From contig NZ_JAMGBF010000060.1 of assembly GCF_023516615.1 (NCBI RefSeq), positions 41,298-105,297 on the forward strand: 64,000 bases of DNA, given 5' to 3'. Positions 8,489-18,300 of the stretch are shown here, one piece after another; within the stretch, counting starts at the first letter, position 1; every line of letters begins with the position of its first letter. The stretch is from Streptomyces panaciradicis. GTDB lineage: Bacteria > Actinomycetota > Actinomycetes > Streptomycetales > Streptomycetaceae. The translations under genes were made by a program, and so were the position numbers. The notes below the pieces were generated by a model. That model searched no databases, was not told the origin of the DNA, and worked only from the letters and a program-made list of their open reading frames with translations.

Positions 8489-9049
8489 ATGAGCGCGCCA
8501 GCACGCCGTCCGGATGCGGCGCGGAACCGGAGCCTTATCGTGGAGGCCGCCCGCGCAGCACTCGCCGAGTCCCCCCACGTCCACCTCAACGAGATCGCCA
8601 AACGTGCCGGTGTGGGACAGGGAACGCTCTACCGCAACTTCCCCAACCGCGAAGCGCTCCTGGCCGAGGTCTACCGGCGCGACGTCGAAGACCTCGTCAC
8701 CGCCGCTCCCGCTCTGCTGGCGGAACACGAGCCGGTGGAAGCCTTGCGGCACTGGCTCGACCGGGTGATCGACTACGCCGAGATCAAACGCGGTGTCCTG
8801 GCGGCGCTCGAGCCGACGGCTTGGCAGGACCTCGTCGCCCACAGCCACAACCCCATCGAAGGCGCCCTGGCTCACCTGCTGGATGCCGGGAAAGCGGCCG
8901 GTTCCATCCGCACCGACGTGGACGCCCACGGGGTCCTCGTGCTCATCGCCTACCTCAGCCGGCTGGAACGGGACGAATGGAAATCCACGGCCCGGCCACT
9001 GATGAACGTCATCCTCGACGGCCTTCGACGACAGCACGCGGACCGGTGA
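8489..9049 (+). CDS. TetR-family transcriptional regulator
   Basis: A 186-residue repressor. The N-terminal DNA-binding domain is clear: ARNRSLIVEAARAALAE, then the helix-turn-helix LNEIAKRAGVGQGTLYRNFP at about residues 35-54. The C-terminal ligand domain is typical in length. Among three in-frame ATGs (8465, 8483, 8489) the last has GGGAG six bases upstream and is chosen. It is divergent from the SDR gene and shares the palindromic region with it. The likely signal is a small lipophilic substrate of the SDR, an inference from the usual pairing. Confidence 0.93.
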   Translation: MSAPARRPDAARNRSLIVEAARAALAESPHVHLNEIAKRAGVGQGTLYRNFPNREALLAEVYRRDVEDLVTAAPALLAEHEPVEALRHWLDRVIDYAEIKRGVLAALEPTAWQDLVAHSHNPIEGALAHLLDAGKAAGSIRTDVDAHGVLVLIAYLSRLERDEWKSTARPLMNVILDGLRRQHADR

Positions 9050-9197
9050 GGACAACAGATCACTGAGGACATCCCGAAGGGCAACCCCCACGTCACCACA
9101 CAGCAGAGCTCGCTGATTGACATGTGCTGTCCCGAACTCGTCGACAAATGGTGTCCGCTGTCACCTGCAAAGCCGGCGGGCACGGTGCATGCAGGGC

Positions 9198-9355
9198 TCA
9201 GGAGCGGAGCCCCAGCCGGATTGCGGTGGCGGTCACCGTGCCGTGGAGGACGCACCGACGATCGAAGCGGGTGGTCACGGCGCGGAAACCTTCGAGGGCG
9301 TTGATCGTTCGCTCGTTCTCGTTCCTGCGGGCACAGGGGAGCCGCGCAGGCATCT
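9198..9355 (-). mobile_element. IS5-family transposase C-terminal remnant
   Basis: The minus frame gives RRNENERTINALEGFRAVTT and FDRRCVLHGTVTATAIRLGL, matching the end of two-frame IS5-group transposases, which carry the catalytic Glu in R-N-E/V-x-E-R-x-I-N. The rest of the DDE domain and both inverted ends are missing. The fragment directly follows, in head-to-tail order, the broken hypothetical gene at 9390-9736. Confidence 0.6.
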
Positions 9356-9389
9356 TCATCCGGCCGGACGGCCAGGCGGTTTGCACAGT

Positions 9390-9736
9390 TCAGGGCCGCA
9401 GGGTCTCTGCTTGTGGATCGAAGCAGGTGAGTCCCCGTGTGCGGGCCAGGGTGGCGGCGTACTGAGACACTTCCTCGGCCCTGCCGTAGGACATGAGCAG
9501 GTAGACGATCGGTCCTGATGCCTCATCCGCCACCGGTGGTGAGGCCCAGGGGCTGTCATGTGCGTCGTCGGATACCGTTCGAGGAGCGCCTCGATGTAGG
9601 CCTTGATGCAGGGCGTCGGTTCCACGACCGCGTCATCGGAGTCGAGGTAGCGCTCGTAGAGCTCGTCGTAGACAACACCGGCTGCGTCGTTGTCGCGCGG
9701 CGGCTCGCCCTCCCAGACGGCCAGGTCAAAAGTCAT
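9390..9736 (-). pseudogene. Frameshifted conserved hypothetical protein
   Basis: From ATG 9736 the frame reads MTFDLAVWEGEPPRDNDAAG and VVEPTPCIKAYIEALLERYP. Near 9560-9575 one base is missing. The next frame then continues with GPIVYLLMSYGRAEEVSQYA and ends TCFDPQAETLRP, TGA at 9390-9392. The two halves match the order and length (about 116 residues) of a small Streptomyces hypothetical protein I recall. Function is unknown. The frameshift could be real or a base-call error, but the neighbouring IS remnant favours decay. Confidence 0.6.
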
Positions 9737-10217
9737 GGCCGAATGATCGCAAAGGGGTGATCCGGCCTGGGCCAGCACCCTCTTGAAGGCGGCCCGGGAA
9801 CGACCCATGGACTCCCGCTTCGCGCGGCTGGCCCCCGCCCCGCCCCCTCTCCTCTCGTGCTGCCTTGAGCCGGATCCGTCCTGCCCGCTTCGCTTCGTGT
9901 TGGCGCCGCGAGCTGCTGCCGGGACTGAGGGTGCTGGTCAACCAGGACCGGATGCACGAGAGCCTGCACGGCTAGTTGCAGGCTCGGGACTGGGCCGGGT
10001 TGGGTGACTTGCTGGCTGAGGACTTGGTGGTGGAGTGGCCGGTCGGCGGGAAAGAGCTGGTGCCGGTCTTGCTGATGGTCCCGCCGAAGGCGAGGCGGTC
10101 GACGATGGCCGGGCAGAGGCCGGGCTGAATCCGCAATCTGAGAGCGGCCATGCACGCGCCCTAGGGCACAGGATGAGCGCGGCTCGGAGGACGGTCCGCG
10201 GAGCTCATCCACGGCTG
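9737..10217. other. Gene-poor stretch with one transposition-gene remnant
   Basis: Apart from the IstB-like piece at 10040-10125, no reading frame here has family resemblance or a ribosome site. Compositions are Arg/Pro/Ala-rich in all frames. Confidence 0.5.
10040..10125 (-). mobile_element. IstB-like (IS21 family) ATPase C-terminal remnant
   Basis: The minus frame reads LCPAIVDRLAFGGTISKTGT, close to the last strand and helix of IstB-like ATP-binding proteins (VDRLTFGGNIIETGT type). Only about 28 residues remain and the following frame degrades. No Walker motif or IS ends are left. Confidence 0.35.
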
Positions 10218-10253
10218 CGGGGCCGGCCGGTCCGTCGACGGCTGCCGGCCCCG
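10218..10253 (-). terminator. Terminator hairpin after the MFS gene
   Basis: CGGGGCCGGC (10218-10227) pairs perfectly with GCCGGCCCCG (10244-10253) across a 16-base loop. It starts eight bases beyond the stop of the minus-strand MFS gene. Confidence 0.6.
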
Positions 10254-10260
10254 TGTCCGG

Positions 10261-11967
10261 TTAACTTTCGGCCGCGGTGAGGGTGGCGAGTTCGCGGTCG
10301 ACGGCGAGCTGGTGCGCCTCGGCGTCCTCACGCGCCTTCTTCGGGCTCCAGCGGCCTGCCATCACGAAAACGAAGGGCAGGAACAGCACTTGGCCGCCGA
10401 CGCAGATCCACCACCAGTTGCGCCACTCGCCGGGTCCGTCCTTCGACGCCTTCTGGACCTGGGGGCCGTATTCCCGCAACAACTTGAGCTGAGGTGCGGC
10501 CTTTTGCACGACAGCCAGGTTCGCCGCACCGACTTCCTTGACTGCGCGGGCGCCCAGGGTGGGTGGCACCGTGGTCGGGGTGTACTTGTCCAGTTCGGCG
10601 AAGAGTTGAGGATGCGCGTTGATGATGGTGAGCGCGGGCGCGGCCTGGGCCGAGGCAGCCTTGACCTCAGCGCCGTGCTCCACCAGCGGGGTCACGGACG
10701 TCACGAGGACGGGGATGAAGGCTGCGGAGACGGCGACGACGATGCGCACTGTCCACCCCCACACCGCCAAACCCGCTGCCGTTGCTGCCGGGTTGTGCTT
10801 TTCCACGGTCTCGGTGAAGCTCGCCATCCAGGGCGCGTAGGCGATGCCGCTGAAGACCCCGATGCCGATGAACAGCAGCGCGAAGGTGTAGTAGTCGGTC
10901 GTCGGGTGAGTGGCGCGGGTGGCGAAGATCGCGGTCACCACGATGGAGCCGACCGCGCCGACGATCATGAACGGCTTGCGGACCTTCAAGCGGTCCGAGA
11001 GCAGGCCCACCAGGACCAGGGCGATGGCGTTCGCGCCCCAATACCAGTTGGCCAGCGCGTTGGTGCGCTGCTCGGTGTAGCCGAATGTGGTCGCGAAGTA
11101 GACGACGAAGTTGCCGACCGCCGCGTAGTAGAGCAGCAGGAACACGGCGATGGCGAAGGCCGATCCCAGCACGTCCAGGCGCATCATCTGCCGCCACTCG
11201 CCGCGGCGCACAGCCTCGGTGTCCAGCCCCCTGGCGCGCGCCTCGACCAGTGCCCGGTCCCGCAGCGACACCATGGTCTGGTCGCGCAGGGCAGGGGACA
11301 GCTCGCGCAGCGCGAAGATCGCCACGACGAAGACGGCGAATCCTGCCATCGCCGAATACCGCAACTCGTCCTGCCAGGTTGCTGTGTCCAGGGTGTTGCT
11401 GGTGACGGTGGTGACCACCAGAGAGCCGATGACCGGCCCCATCGTCCAGTACCCCATCGCGGTGGCCCGGCCGAGTTGAGGGGAGAAGTCTCTGATCAGC
11501 GCGGGGGTGGCGACGAGCACGATGCCCTCGATGAAGCTGACGAGCGCGAAGAGCACCATATAGGCGCTCTTGCTCGCCGCGTTCGGCAGCCCGAAGAAGA
11601 CCAGCAGTGAGGCGATCAGCAACCCGTAGACCACCAGATTCGCCCGGCCCCAGCGATCGGCGAGACCGGCGACGAGCGAGGCGAATGCCCCGATCGCATT
11701 GCCGATCACCGAGACCCAGACGAAGTAGCGGTACGTCATGTCGAAGTGCGTGATGATCGACGTCGCCACCGCGTACTGGATGTAGAGCATGTAGTACAGC
11801 ACGACGGTGGTGATGACCACGATTGCGAGATAGGCCATACGGCGACCGGTGGGCGGATAGTCGGCCAGGTCGCGATGGTACAGGCGGGTCAGCGGGCCGT
11901 GGGCGTTCACGCCGGGCCCTTCAGGCGTGGGTCTGTCGGCGTCGAACGCCGTCGGTGTGGCGGACAT
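10261..11967 (-). CDS. Major facilitator superfamily transporter
   Basis: A 568-residue polytopic membrane protein starting at ATG 11967 behind a strong AGGAGG site. It shows 12 or so hydrophobic segments in two blocks. The MFS signature loop lies between helices 2 and 3 (GLADRWGRANL, about residue 105), with the equivalent loop in the second half reading GLLSDRLKVRK. The large extracytoplasmic insert of about 90 residues before the last helix (Ala-rich, around residues 430-520) is unusual and longer than in standard MFS sugar or drug exporters. The substrate is unknown. A 16-bp palindrome of TetR type lies 97 bases upstream, but no regulator gene is adjacent. Confidence 0.88.
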   Translation of the reverse strand: MSATPTAFDADRPTPEGPGVNAHGPLTRLYHRDLADYPPTGRRMAYLAIVVITTVVLYYMLYIQYAVATSIITHFDMTYRYFVWVSVIGNAIGAFASLVAGLADRWGRANLVVYGLLIASLLVFFGLPNAASKSAYMVLFALVSFIEGIVLVATPALIRDFSPQLGRATAMGYWTMGPVIGSLVVTTVTSNTLDTATWQDELRYSAMAGFAVFVVAIFALRELSPALRDQTMVSLRDRALVEARARGLDTEAVRRGEWRQMMRLDVLGSAFAIAVFLLLYYAAVGNFVVYFATTFGYTEQRTNALANWYWGANAIALVLVGLLSDRLKVRKPFMIVGAVGSIVVTAIFATRATHPTTDYYTFALLFIGIGVFSGIAYAPWMASFTETVEKHNPAATAAGLAVWGWTVRIVVAVSAAFIPVLVTSVTPLVEHGAEVKAASAQAAPALTIINAHPQLFAELDKYTPTTVPPTLGARAVKEVGAANLAVVQKAAPQLKLLREYGPQVQKASKDGPGEWRNWWWICVGGQVLFLPFVFVMAGRWSPKKAREDAEAHQLAVDRELATLTAAES

Positions 11968-12063
11968 GCGGCTCCTCCTGCTGATACGGAAACGGAAACC
12001 GGGTGTGGCGTCACGGCGACGGGGCTCGGTGCGCCCGGCTCCGAGAGCGTGGCCAGAGGCTAG

Positions 12064-12079
12064 TACCGACTAGTCGGTA
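12064..12079. promoter_or_regulatory. TetR-type palindromic operator upstream of the MFS gene
   Basis: TACCGACTAGTCGGTA is a perfect 16-bp palindrome located 97 bases before the MFS start. Its TACCGAC/GTCGGTA halves are of the kind bound by many TetR repressors of efflux pumps. The cognate regulator is not in the neighbourhood. Confidence 0.6.
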
Positions 12080-12820
12080 CGCCTAGAGGTCGGCGCAAGG
12101 TTGTTCACCCCGCTCGTCACTTTGACCGCCGACACAAACGGCTAAGCCGTCCGTGGGCCGCGCAGCATCCCTGACAGACCATGACCCGCTCATCGTCGGC
12201 CGCGAAACCGCTGTCAACCTCATGGCCTGGGCTCTTACCAGCCCGAACACGGGGGACGTTCGGCAGCGCGCGCACCGAATGCTCGCTCCTCAGGCGTCGG
12301 AGTTCCGGTTGGGTGAGGGCCGGGAGCGATCGAAGTCGTCGCCGCGCCGCTGCAACGCACGTACAGCGGCTCTTCGGAATCGGTCTGAAGCCTGATCCGC
12401 GGCGGGGGCGTCGGTTCCTTGCGTGAGCCATCCCGCTCGATTCGCGCAACAGCGGCAGCCGTCTCGTTCGCGGTCCGAGCCGCTGGGTTCGTCTCACGGG
12501 AGGCCTTCCGCGTGCCGTAGGCGGCAGCGCCGCTTCTCACTTGCCTGGTCGCCGCTCACCACAACTGATATGGCGAGTGATTCCGCGCTGGAGGCCGTTC
12601 ACGGCTTCAACCCGGTGCCCACACCCTGTGGCCGGCCCGGGTGGAGCCCCGCCCGCGTCATCGGGATTCTCCCCTTTCAGGGCGGAGGGGCGGCAGCGTC
12701 ACATCCGTCCGCGCAGTACGCCGACGCGTCGGCCCGGACAACGGCACCCGGCTGCTTCGAGAACGGTTAAAGGATGGCGACGCACACCGAGTCATGCGTC
12801 ATCGGGCGGGTGTACAGGTC
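12080..12820. other. Gene-poor stretch
   Basis: About 740 bases with no frame that has a ribosome site, family resemblance or protein-like composition. It may hold the deleted 5' part of the Rhs gene that follows, but no Rhs repeat is readable. Confidence 0.5.
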
Positions 12821-13181
12821 GACACCCTCCGGGAGACGTGTTGGGCGGACAACCACGAGTACCTGGGCAAGCCCGCTGATCCCACTTCGGGTCTGAATCT
12901 CCTCGGAGCACGCAACGACGACCCGGTCACCGGCCGCTTCCTGTCGGTCGACCCGGTTTTCGAGAGCAACGAGCCGAACCAGTTGGGCGGCTACGGCTAC
13001 GGGGCCGACAACCCCGTCTCGGGAAGCGATCCCGACGGCCTGGCCTGGTACTCGGGCTGGGGCAGTTCGGTCGGCAGCTTCTTCTGCGGCGTGGGCGACA
13101 GCTTCGTCGGCGACCCGGGGCAGTAAAGGGTCAATACGCTCTCCGACGGCTGGAACGGGTTCGCGAGCATCGCCAACGGCG

Positions 13182-13209
13182 ACAACCAGTGGTTCACAAC
13201 CAGTGGTTC
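13182..13209. repeat. 14-bp tandem duplication inside the Rhs gene
   Basis: ACAACCAGTGGTTC occurs twice without a gap (13182-13195, 13196-13209). Removing one copy joins the two frames as DNQWFNGWTGYSNE, so the duplication itself is the frameshift. Confidence 0.9.
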
Positions 13210-13550
13210 AACGGCTGGACCGGCTACTCGAACGAGACCCCGTTCCAGCTCGGCCACACCGGTTACGTCTACGACCACCCGCTGGCCAACCTCTTCGGCG
13301 TGGACACCGGCTCGACCTCGTACGTGGCCGGCCAGTGGACCGGCGTGGTCGGTACCTTCGCCATCGACGGTTACGGCGCCTACAAGGCGGTCAGCGGCGG
13401 AATCAAGGCGGTCAAGCTCGCCATGTCCGAGGGCGAGGACTTCGTCGGAGCGGTCAAACGACTGCTCTCCGGCGACCTGCCCACCACCACCCCGGCCGAC
13501 CCGGCACCCACGACACCCAAGTCCGGCGACGCCCCCTCGACCCCCAAGGC

Positions 13551-13579
13551 GGGCACCGGCAAGGGCGGCAAGGAGCCGG
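13551..13579 (+). repeat. 29-bp direct repeat, copy 1 (Rhs linker)
   Basis: This stretch, encoding GTGKGGKEP in the linker before the toxin tip, recurs exactly at 14563-14591 downstream of the candidate immunity gene. The copies bracket the tip and immunity gene at a distance of 1012 bases. Confidence 0.85.
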
Positions 13580-14065
13580 GCGGCAGCGGGAAGTCCGGCG
13601 CCCGGAGCGGCGACGAGCCGAGCGCGGGCTCGGAGTCGAAACAGGCAACGCCTACCGCAGCAAGCGCGACAAGAAGCCGAACGAGTACCCGCAGGGACTG
13701 GTGGTGAGCCTCGGCAGGCTCAAGGAGACCCTGGCCAGGGCGGGTTACCGCTCCGAGTGGGAAAGGTACGACGTGGTCCACAAGGCCCCCATCATCGACC
13801 CGGACTCGGGAGAGTACAACTTCGGCAACAGCCCGCACACGATGAAGACGACCCACCCCTACACCGAACGCCCGAACCTGGGCCGGAACGGGTTGCCGAT
13901 CATCCAGATCTCCAACAAGGGGCTGCGAAGCATGGAGGAGGCCGTGGTGACGTTCTTCCATGAGACCTACCACCACTACCGCATGGCCAACTACGGAGAC
14001 ACGGGATCCGAGAAGGAGGCCGACACCACGACCGTCGTACCCAGCCCCCTCCGAGAGGCCCATCC

Positions 14066-14428
14066 ATGATCCGCCGTTATGACCAGCACCACCGAGAGTC
14101 GCTCGGCGCTCAACTGCACCTGCCCCTGTCCGAAAGAGTCTGTCCTCTCTGCGGCCACGCCGCGATGCGCAACTACCACCATGAGTCATATGGCCGACCG
14201 ACACCGGCATGGATCAACTACCTGTGGTGCGCCAACTGCCACACCTACTCGTCGTCCTTCACCGCTGCCGAACGTAAAATGGTCGAGAGCGACCCGCTGC
14301 TCGCGGAATTCGGCGACCGGATCGGCGAGATCTTCGACAACCCCGAGCGTCTACTGAAGATCCTCGATGGCTACTGGAAGGCGGGGAAACTCCCTCAGGT
14401 GATCTCCCGCCGCCCCCGCGCGAGTTGA
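14066..14428 (+). CDS. Candidate immunity protein with zinc-ribbon cysteines
   Basis: An intact 120-residue frame starting at ATG 14066, inside the last codons of the Rhs toxin (ATGA overlap), which is the usual toxin-immunity coupling. The product is small, cytoplasmic and has two Cys-x2-Cys pairs (CPLCGHAAMRN and WCANCHTYSS, residues about 30 and 50) that could bind zinc, followed by an acidic helical half with EFGDRIGEIFDNPERLLKIL. No family is recognised. The role rests on position, overlap and the fact that this frame is kept while the toxin frame is ruined. It could also protect against the same toxin from sibling strains. Confidence 0.65.
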   Translation: MIRRYDQHHRESLGAQLHLPLSERVCPLCGHAAMRNYHHESYGRPTPAWINYLWCANCHTYSSSFTAAERKMVESDPLLAEFGDRIGEIFDNPERLLKILDGYWKAGKLPQVISRRPRAS

Positions 14429-14562
14429 CACGGCAGTGGTAATGGAGGACGGCTCCGAGTCAGCGGATGCCGTGCGTGCGAGAACCTGTCGATATCTGTC
14501 TCGGCGGCCTGGACGACGATGACTATCACTCTCCTTCTGGTGGTCCTGTCCCGTGCGCCGTC

Positions 14563-14591
14563 GGGCACCGGCAAGGGCGGCAAGGAGCCGG
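14563..14591 (+). repeat. 29-bp direct repeat, copy 2
   Basis: Exact copy of 13551-13579. It abuts, on its right side, the IS256-type transposase fragment that starts near 14592 on the minus strand. No similarity continues outside the 29 bases. Confidence 0.85.
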
Positions 14592-14745
14592 TCGAAGGCG
14601 TTCAGCGCGTTCGTCCAGCGAAGGGTCCAGCGGGGGACGCGGCCTGGCCCTTGGGGGTGGGAGCGAGCGACACGATGGCCAGGTAGGCGCATTTCCATGA
14701 GGCATGCTCGGTGGGGAAGTGTGAGCCGACCGGGATGTAGGCGAA
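14592..14745 (-). mobile_element. IS256-family transposase C-terminal remnant
   Basis: The minus strand gives HFPTEHASWKCAYLAIVSL, then after a frame slip near 14650 RWTLRWTNALNAFD. This matches the end of IS256/Mutator transposases (F-P-x-E-x-A-x-K-x-x-Y-L-A and W-x-x-A-L-N-A-F). The rest of the element is lost. The remaining bases between 14429 and 14874 show no gene. Confidence 0.55.
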
Positions 14746-14874
14746 AGTGGTTTGCGCTCCTGCGTGTGGGTGCAACGATCCTCGGCGATCAGGTCTCTTG
14801 CAGCGTGCGCCACAATCAGACCTGGCAGACTCCGGAACCGACGGGAGAGGTGCAGCCGCTGACTGCGACTGACT

Positions 14875-15180
14875 CACCGAACGTCTAACTGGCCCTGACA
14901 AAGCCTCTGGACGTGCCGGCGGGTGATCAGGCAGGCCGCGAGTCCGAGGAACGCTTCGTGGATGTCGTCGCGTCGTTCCCAGCGAATGCGCAGGCGGCGG
15001 AAGCCGTGCAGCCAGGAGATCGTCCGCTCGACCTCCCAGTGGAAGCTGCCCAGGCCGGTGCCATGAGGCTTCCCGCGTTCGGCGATAGCGGGCCGGATGC
15101 CGCGTTGCCGCAGGAGCCGGCGCTACTTGTCGTGGTCGCAGCCGCAGCCTCCCTCGGTGAGGCCCCCTTGCGAGGGGACT
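14875..15180 (-). mobile_element. IS5-family transposase remnant with in-frame stop
   Basis: The minus frame encodes RRLLRQRGIRPAIAERGKPH and then GSFHWEVERTISWLHGFRRL and IHEAFLGLAACLITRRHVQR, the end of an IS5-type DDE transposase including the catalytic Glu in EVERT. A TAG stands where DKY is expected (DK then stop), and upstream sequence is lost. The frame ends in TGA at 14875-14877. Its sequence differs from the IS5 remnant at 9198, so these are separate insertions. Confidence 0.7.
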
Positions 15181-15334
15181 GGTCATTTCGTCAGCGATTC
15201 TCAGGGGCAGAACGTCATGTCCATGCTGTTAGTCTCCTCGGACACGTGCGTGGGGGGAGCGGCCGGGGGGCCGCACGGGATGCCAGGGCGTTGCCGTACT
15301 CCTGCCCATGCCTGCCCTGCTTTCTGGAGGAACG

Positions 15335-18300
15335 GTGGCCCAGCTCCACCCAGGTCGGCACAGACCCGGCTTCGGCTCACACCCGGCACGACGGACCGTT
15401 GCCGTCCTCGTGGCGGCGCTGACCGCCGGCTTCCCGCTCGGGTACACGCCCGCGGCGGCGGCGCCGGCCGCGCCCACGGTTTCCGCCCAGGGCCTGGTCC
15501 TGCCGGCCGCCGCGCGGGGGGTTCCCCGGTTCACCCGGATACTCAACGCCGGCGCCGGCGGGTTCCTGTGGGCGCAGGAGGGCGACGACCGGTTCCTCTG
15601 GACGGACTACGCCACCGGCACCACCACCGCGATCGCACAGCACATGCCGGTCCCGCTCGAGTACAACATCGAAGACGGCTCAACCTTCGGGGACCTCTCG
15701 TTTCAACTCGGCTACTACGGAGACGGATCGGACACGGTCGCCCTCTACTCGGAGGACGACCATCAGGTCACGCTCATCCAGGGCGCCGGCACCTCGGGCG
15801 GCACCGCGGTCGTCCTCGTGCCCGAAAACCGCTCGTACCAGGGCACTTTCGGTGACACCGTCCTCACCAGCACGAGCGGCGTAAGCGGCAACCCGGACGC
15901 CTATCAGCTCCAACGCGTCGAAGAGGGCCAGGTCCAAGAGACGCCGGTAACGGGACTTCCCGCCGGCGCCGGCGACATCCGTGTCGAGGACGGTGACGCA
16001 CGGTCGGTCGTCCTGCGCTACCAGACGGACGACGGTACCCACTGGAGCATCGTCGACCTCACCACGGGCGCATCCAGCCCCCTGCCGGACCGTCCCAGCC
16101 CAGAAGAGGCTTGGGAGGTCACCGGCTTCAGGCTGAGCCCCGACTCGGTGCTGCGACTGCGCCCGGGACGCGGCAAGGCGGACGTGTTCGACCGCGCCGA
16201 CCTGGCCGCGGCACCCCGCACCCTGGAGACCAGCTCGCTGTCGTACGAGGCCGCCTTCGGCGTCGTCGGCTCGGCATTGCTGGGTGTCGAACCGATGGCG
16301 CCGGGCGACAACAAGTACCGGGGCCAGCCCCTGGTCGCCCTCACCTCCGACGGCTCGGACACCGCCTCGACCACCGTCATGGACCCGGCCGCCTACCAAC
16401 TCGTCCAAGCTCCGGACGGTTCCGTCCTGGTGGCGGGCGCCGCGCACCCCGTAGACCAGGGAGACCTCGACTGGGGCGTGTACCGAGTCGCACAGCGCGC
16501 CGACGGGTCACTCACCCGCAGCCGCCTGACCGCCGTACAGCCGATGCCCGCGCAGATCCACGGCCTCTCCCTCGGCAGCGGCATCCTCACCACGGCCGAC
16601 AACAGCACGCTCTACGAGCCGGACACCATCCTCGGCGCATACCGCAGCACCTGGCTCACCGCGAGCGGCACCCCGAGCCCCATCCGGAGCACCGTGGACG
16701 GGCTGGTCAGCGGTTGGGACGGCCCCTGCGACGAGACCCGGCTCCGCTGCATCCGGATGTTCGCCGACGGCGCCGGCCACCACGGCCGTGGCGAGGCCAC
16801 CGAGGCCGGCCTGACCATGCTCCGCTCCAACGGCGTGGCCGCCTGGGGCCCGACCCTCGACACCGGCGACGACACCCCGCGGCTCGCGGACCTCTCCGGG
16901 CGCTACGCCGTCGTCAACGGCGCCTCCTCCGGCAAGCAGTACGTCGGCGAGTTCCCCGCCGCCGGGGAGGGCAAGGTCCTGATCAAGCGCGATCGGGTCG
17001 CCGCCGCCGTATGGGGGAACACCCTGTGGAGCGGCGCGGCCAGCGGTGGCAAAGTCACGGCCACCCGCCTTCCTACGGGAACGACCCTGGAGTCCTTCAC
17101 CACCCGCAACGGTTGCACCCCGTCCGGCCTTCAGGCCGTGGGCCGCTTCGTGTACTGGGTCTGCGAGGACGCCTCGGGGGACGTGCACGGCGCGGGCTTG
17201 TACGACCGCACCACCAAGCGCACCTCCACCGCCCCGGACGGCCGGGTCCTGCTCGGTGACGGCTACCTCGTCGAACGCGTTCCGGGCATCCAGTCGGTCA
17301 GCGGGCTGACACTCATCGACCTGCACAACGGGCTGCCGGCCTCCGGCAGCGACGCCGACCTGCCGAGCCGCAAACTCGCCGACTGGACCGACATCGGACC
17401 GGACAACACCGAGGCCGGAACCAGCTGGACCGTGGACCGATTCGGCGGCGACGTCGCCTACGCCGACCGCGACCAGCGCGTGCACGTCATACCGACCGGC
17501 GTTCCCACCTCCCCGCTCACAGCCGTCGACGCCATGGTCGTCTCAGGATCCGCACAATGGTCCGGCTCCTGGTGGCTCTCCAAGCCCGCCGCCGACTGGA
17601 AAGTGACGATCCGCCAGAAGGCGTCCGGCACCGCCGTCCGCACGCTCTCCGGCACCGACGCCCGTGGACTGCTGACGGCTGCCTGGGACGGCAAGGACAG
17701 CGTCGGCCGCCCGGTCACCAACGGCACCTACACCTGGACTCTCACCGCCAAGCCCGCCGACGGCCAGGGCGCCGCGCTCACCCTTTCCGCGGACATCAAG
17801 GTGACGGCCGGGGCTGCGTCACCGCACGACTACGCCGGCAACGACGGCGTCGGTGACGTCCTCACCCTCAACTCCTCCGGCACCCTCACCATCCACCGAG
17901 GCACCGGTACGGGCACGCTGGGCGGCACGGTCTCCGGATCCGGGTGGCCGGCCACCGCCCAGTTCGTACCGTTCGGCGACCTCGGCAGCGACCACTGCAA
18001 CGACGTACTGGTCCGCACCGGCGGCACCCTGCGTGCCTACCGACCGGCCTGCGGCAAGGCCGCCACCCCCACCACGCCCTACACCTCGCTCGGCACCTCC
18101 GGCTGGAGTGCCTACGACGTCCTGACCTCCCCCGGCGATGTCAACGGCGACGGCCGTCCCGACCTGATCGGCCGCCAGTCCTCCACCGGAGACGTCTACC
18201 TCTTCAAGGGCCAGGCCAACGGAAAGCTCTCCTCCCGCGCGAAGATCGCCTCCCACTGGACCGGCTACAAGAAGATCATCGGTGCGGGCGACCTCAACGG

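Larger units (their letters stand above)
12821..14069 (+). pseudogene. Broken Rhs-type polymorphic toxin with a C-terminal HExxH domain
   Basis: Only the 3' end of an Rhs gene remains. The Rhs core end is clear: GLNLLGARNDDPVTGRFLSV and NQLGGYGYGADNPVSGSDPD (to about 13050). TAA at 13124-13126 interrupts the frame. It continues in frame to 13195, where an exact 14-bp duplication shifts it. The next frame covers a pretoxin-like segment and a Gly/Lys/Pro linker, then a further slip near 13640-13660 leads to the toxin tip. The tip carries VVTFFHETYHHYRMANYG, a zinc-protease-like HExxH motif, and ends at TGA 14069. Normal Rhs proteins exceed 1500 residues, so the 5' end is gone. The tip overlaps the next gene by 4 bases, as toxin and immunity genes often do. 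Confidence 0.75.

Noticed and set aside
12117..12770. Several frames of 80-126 codons in the stretch after the MFS operator
   Set aside because: No ribosome sites, Arg/Pro/Ser-rich composition and no family resemblance in any frame.
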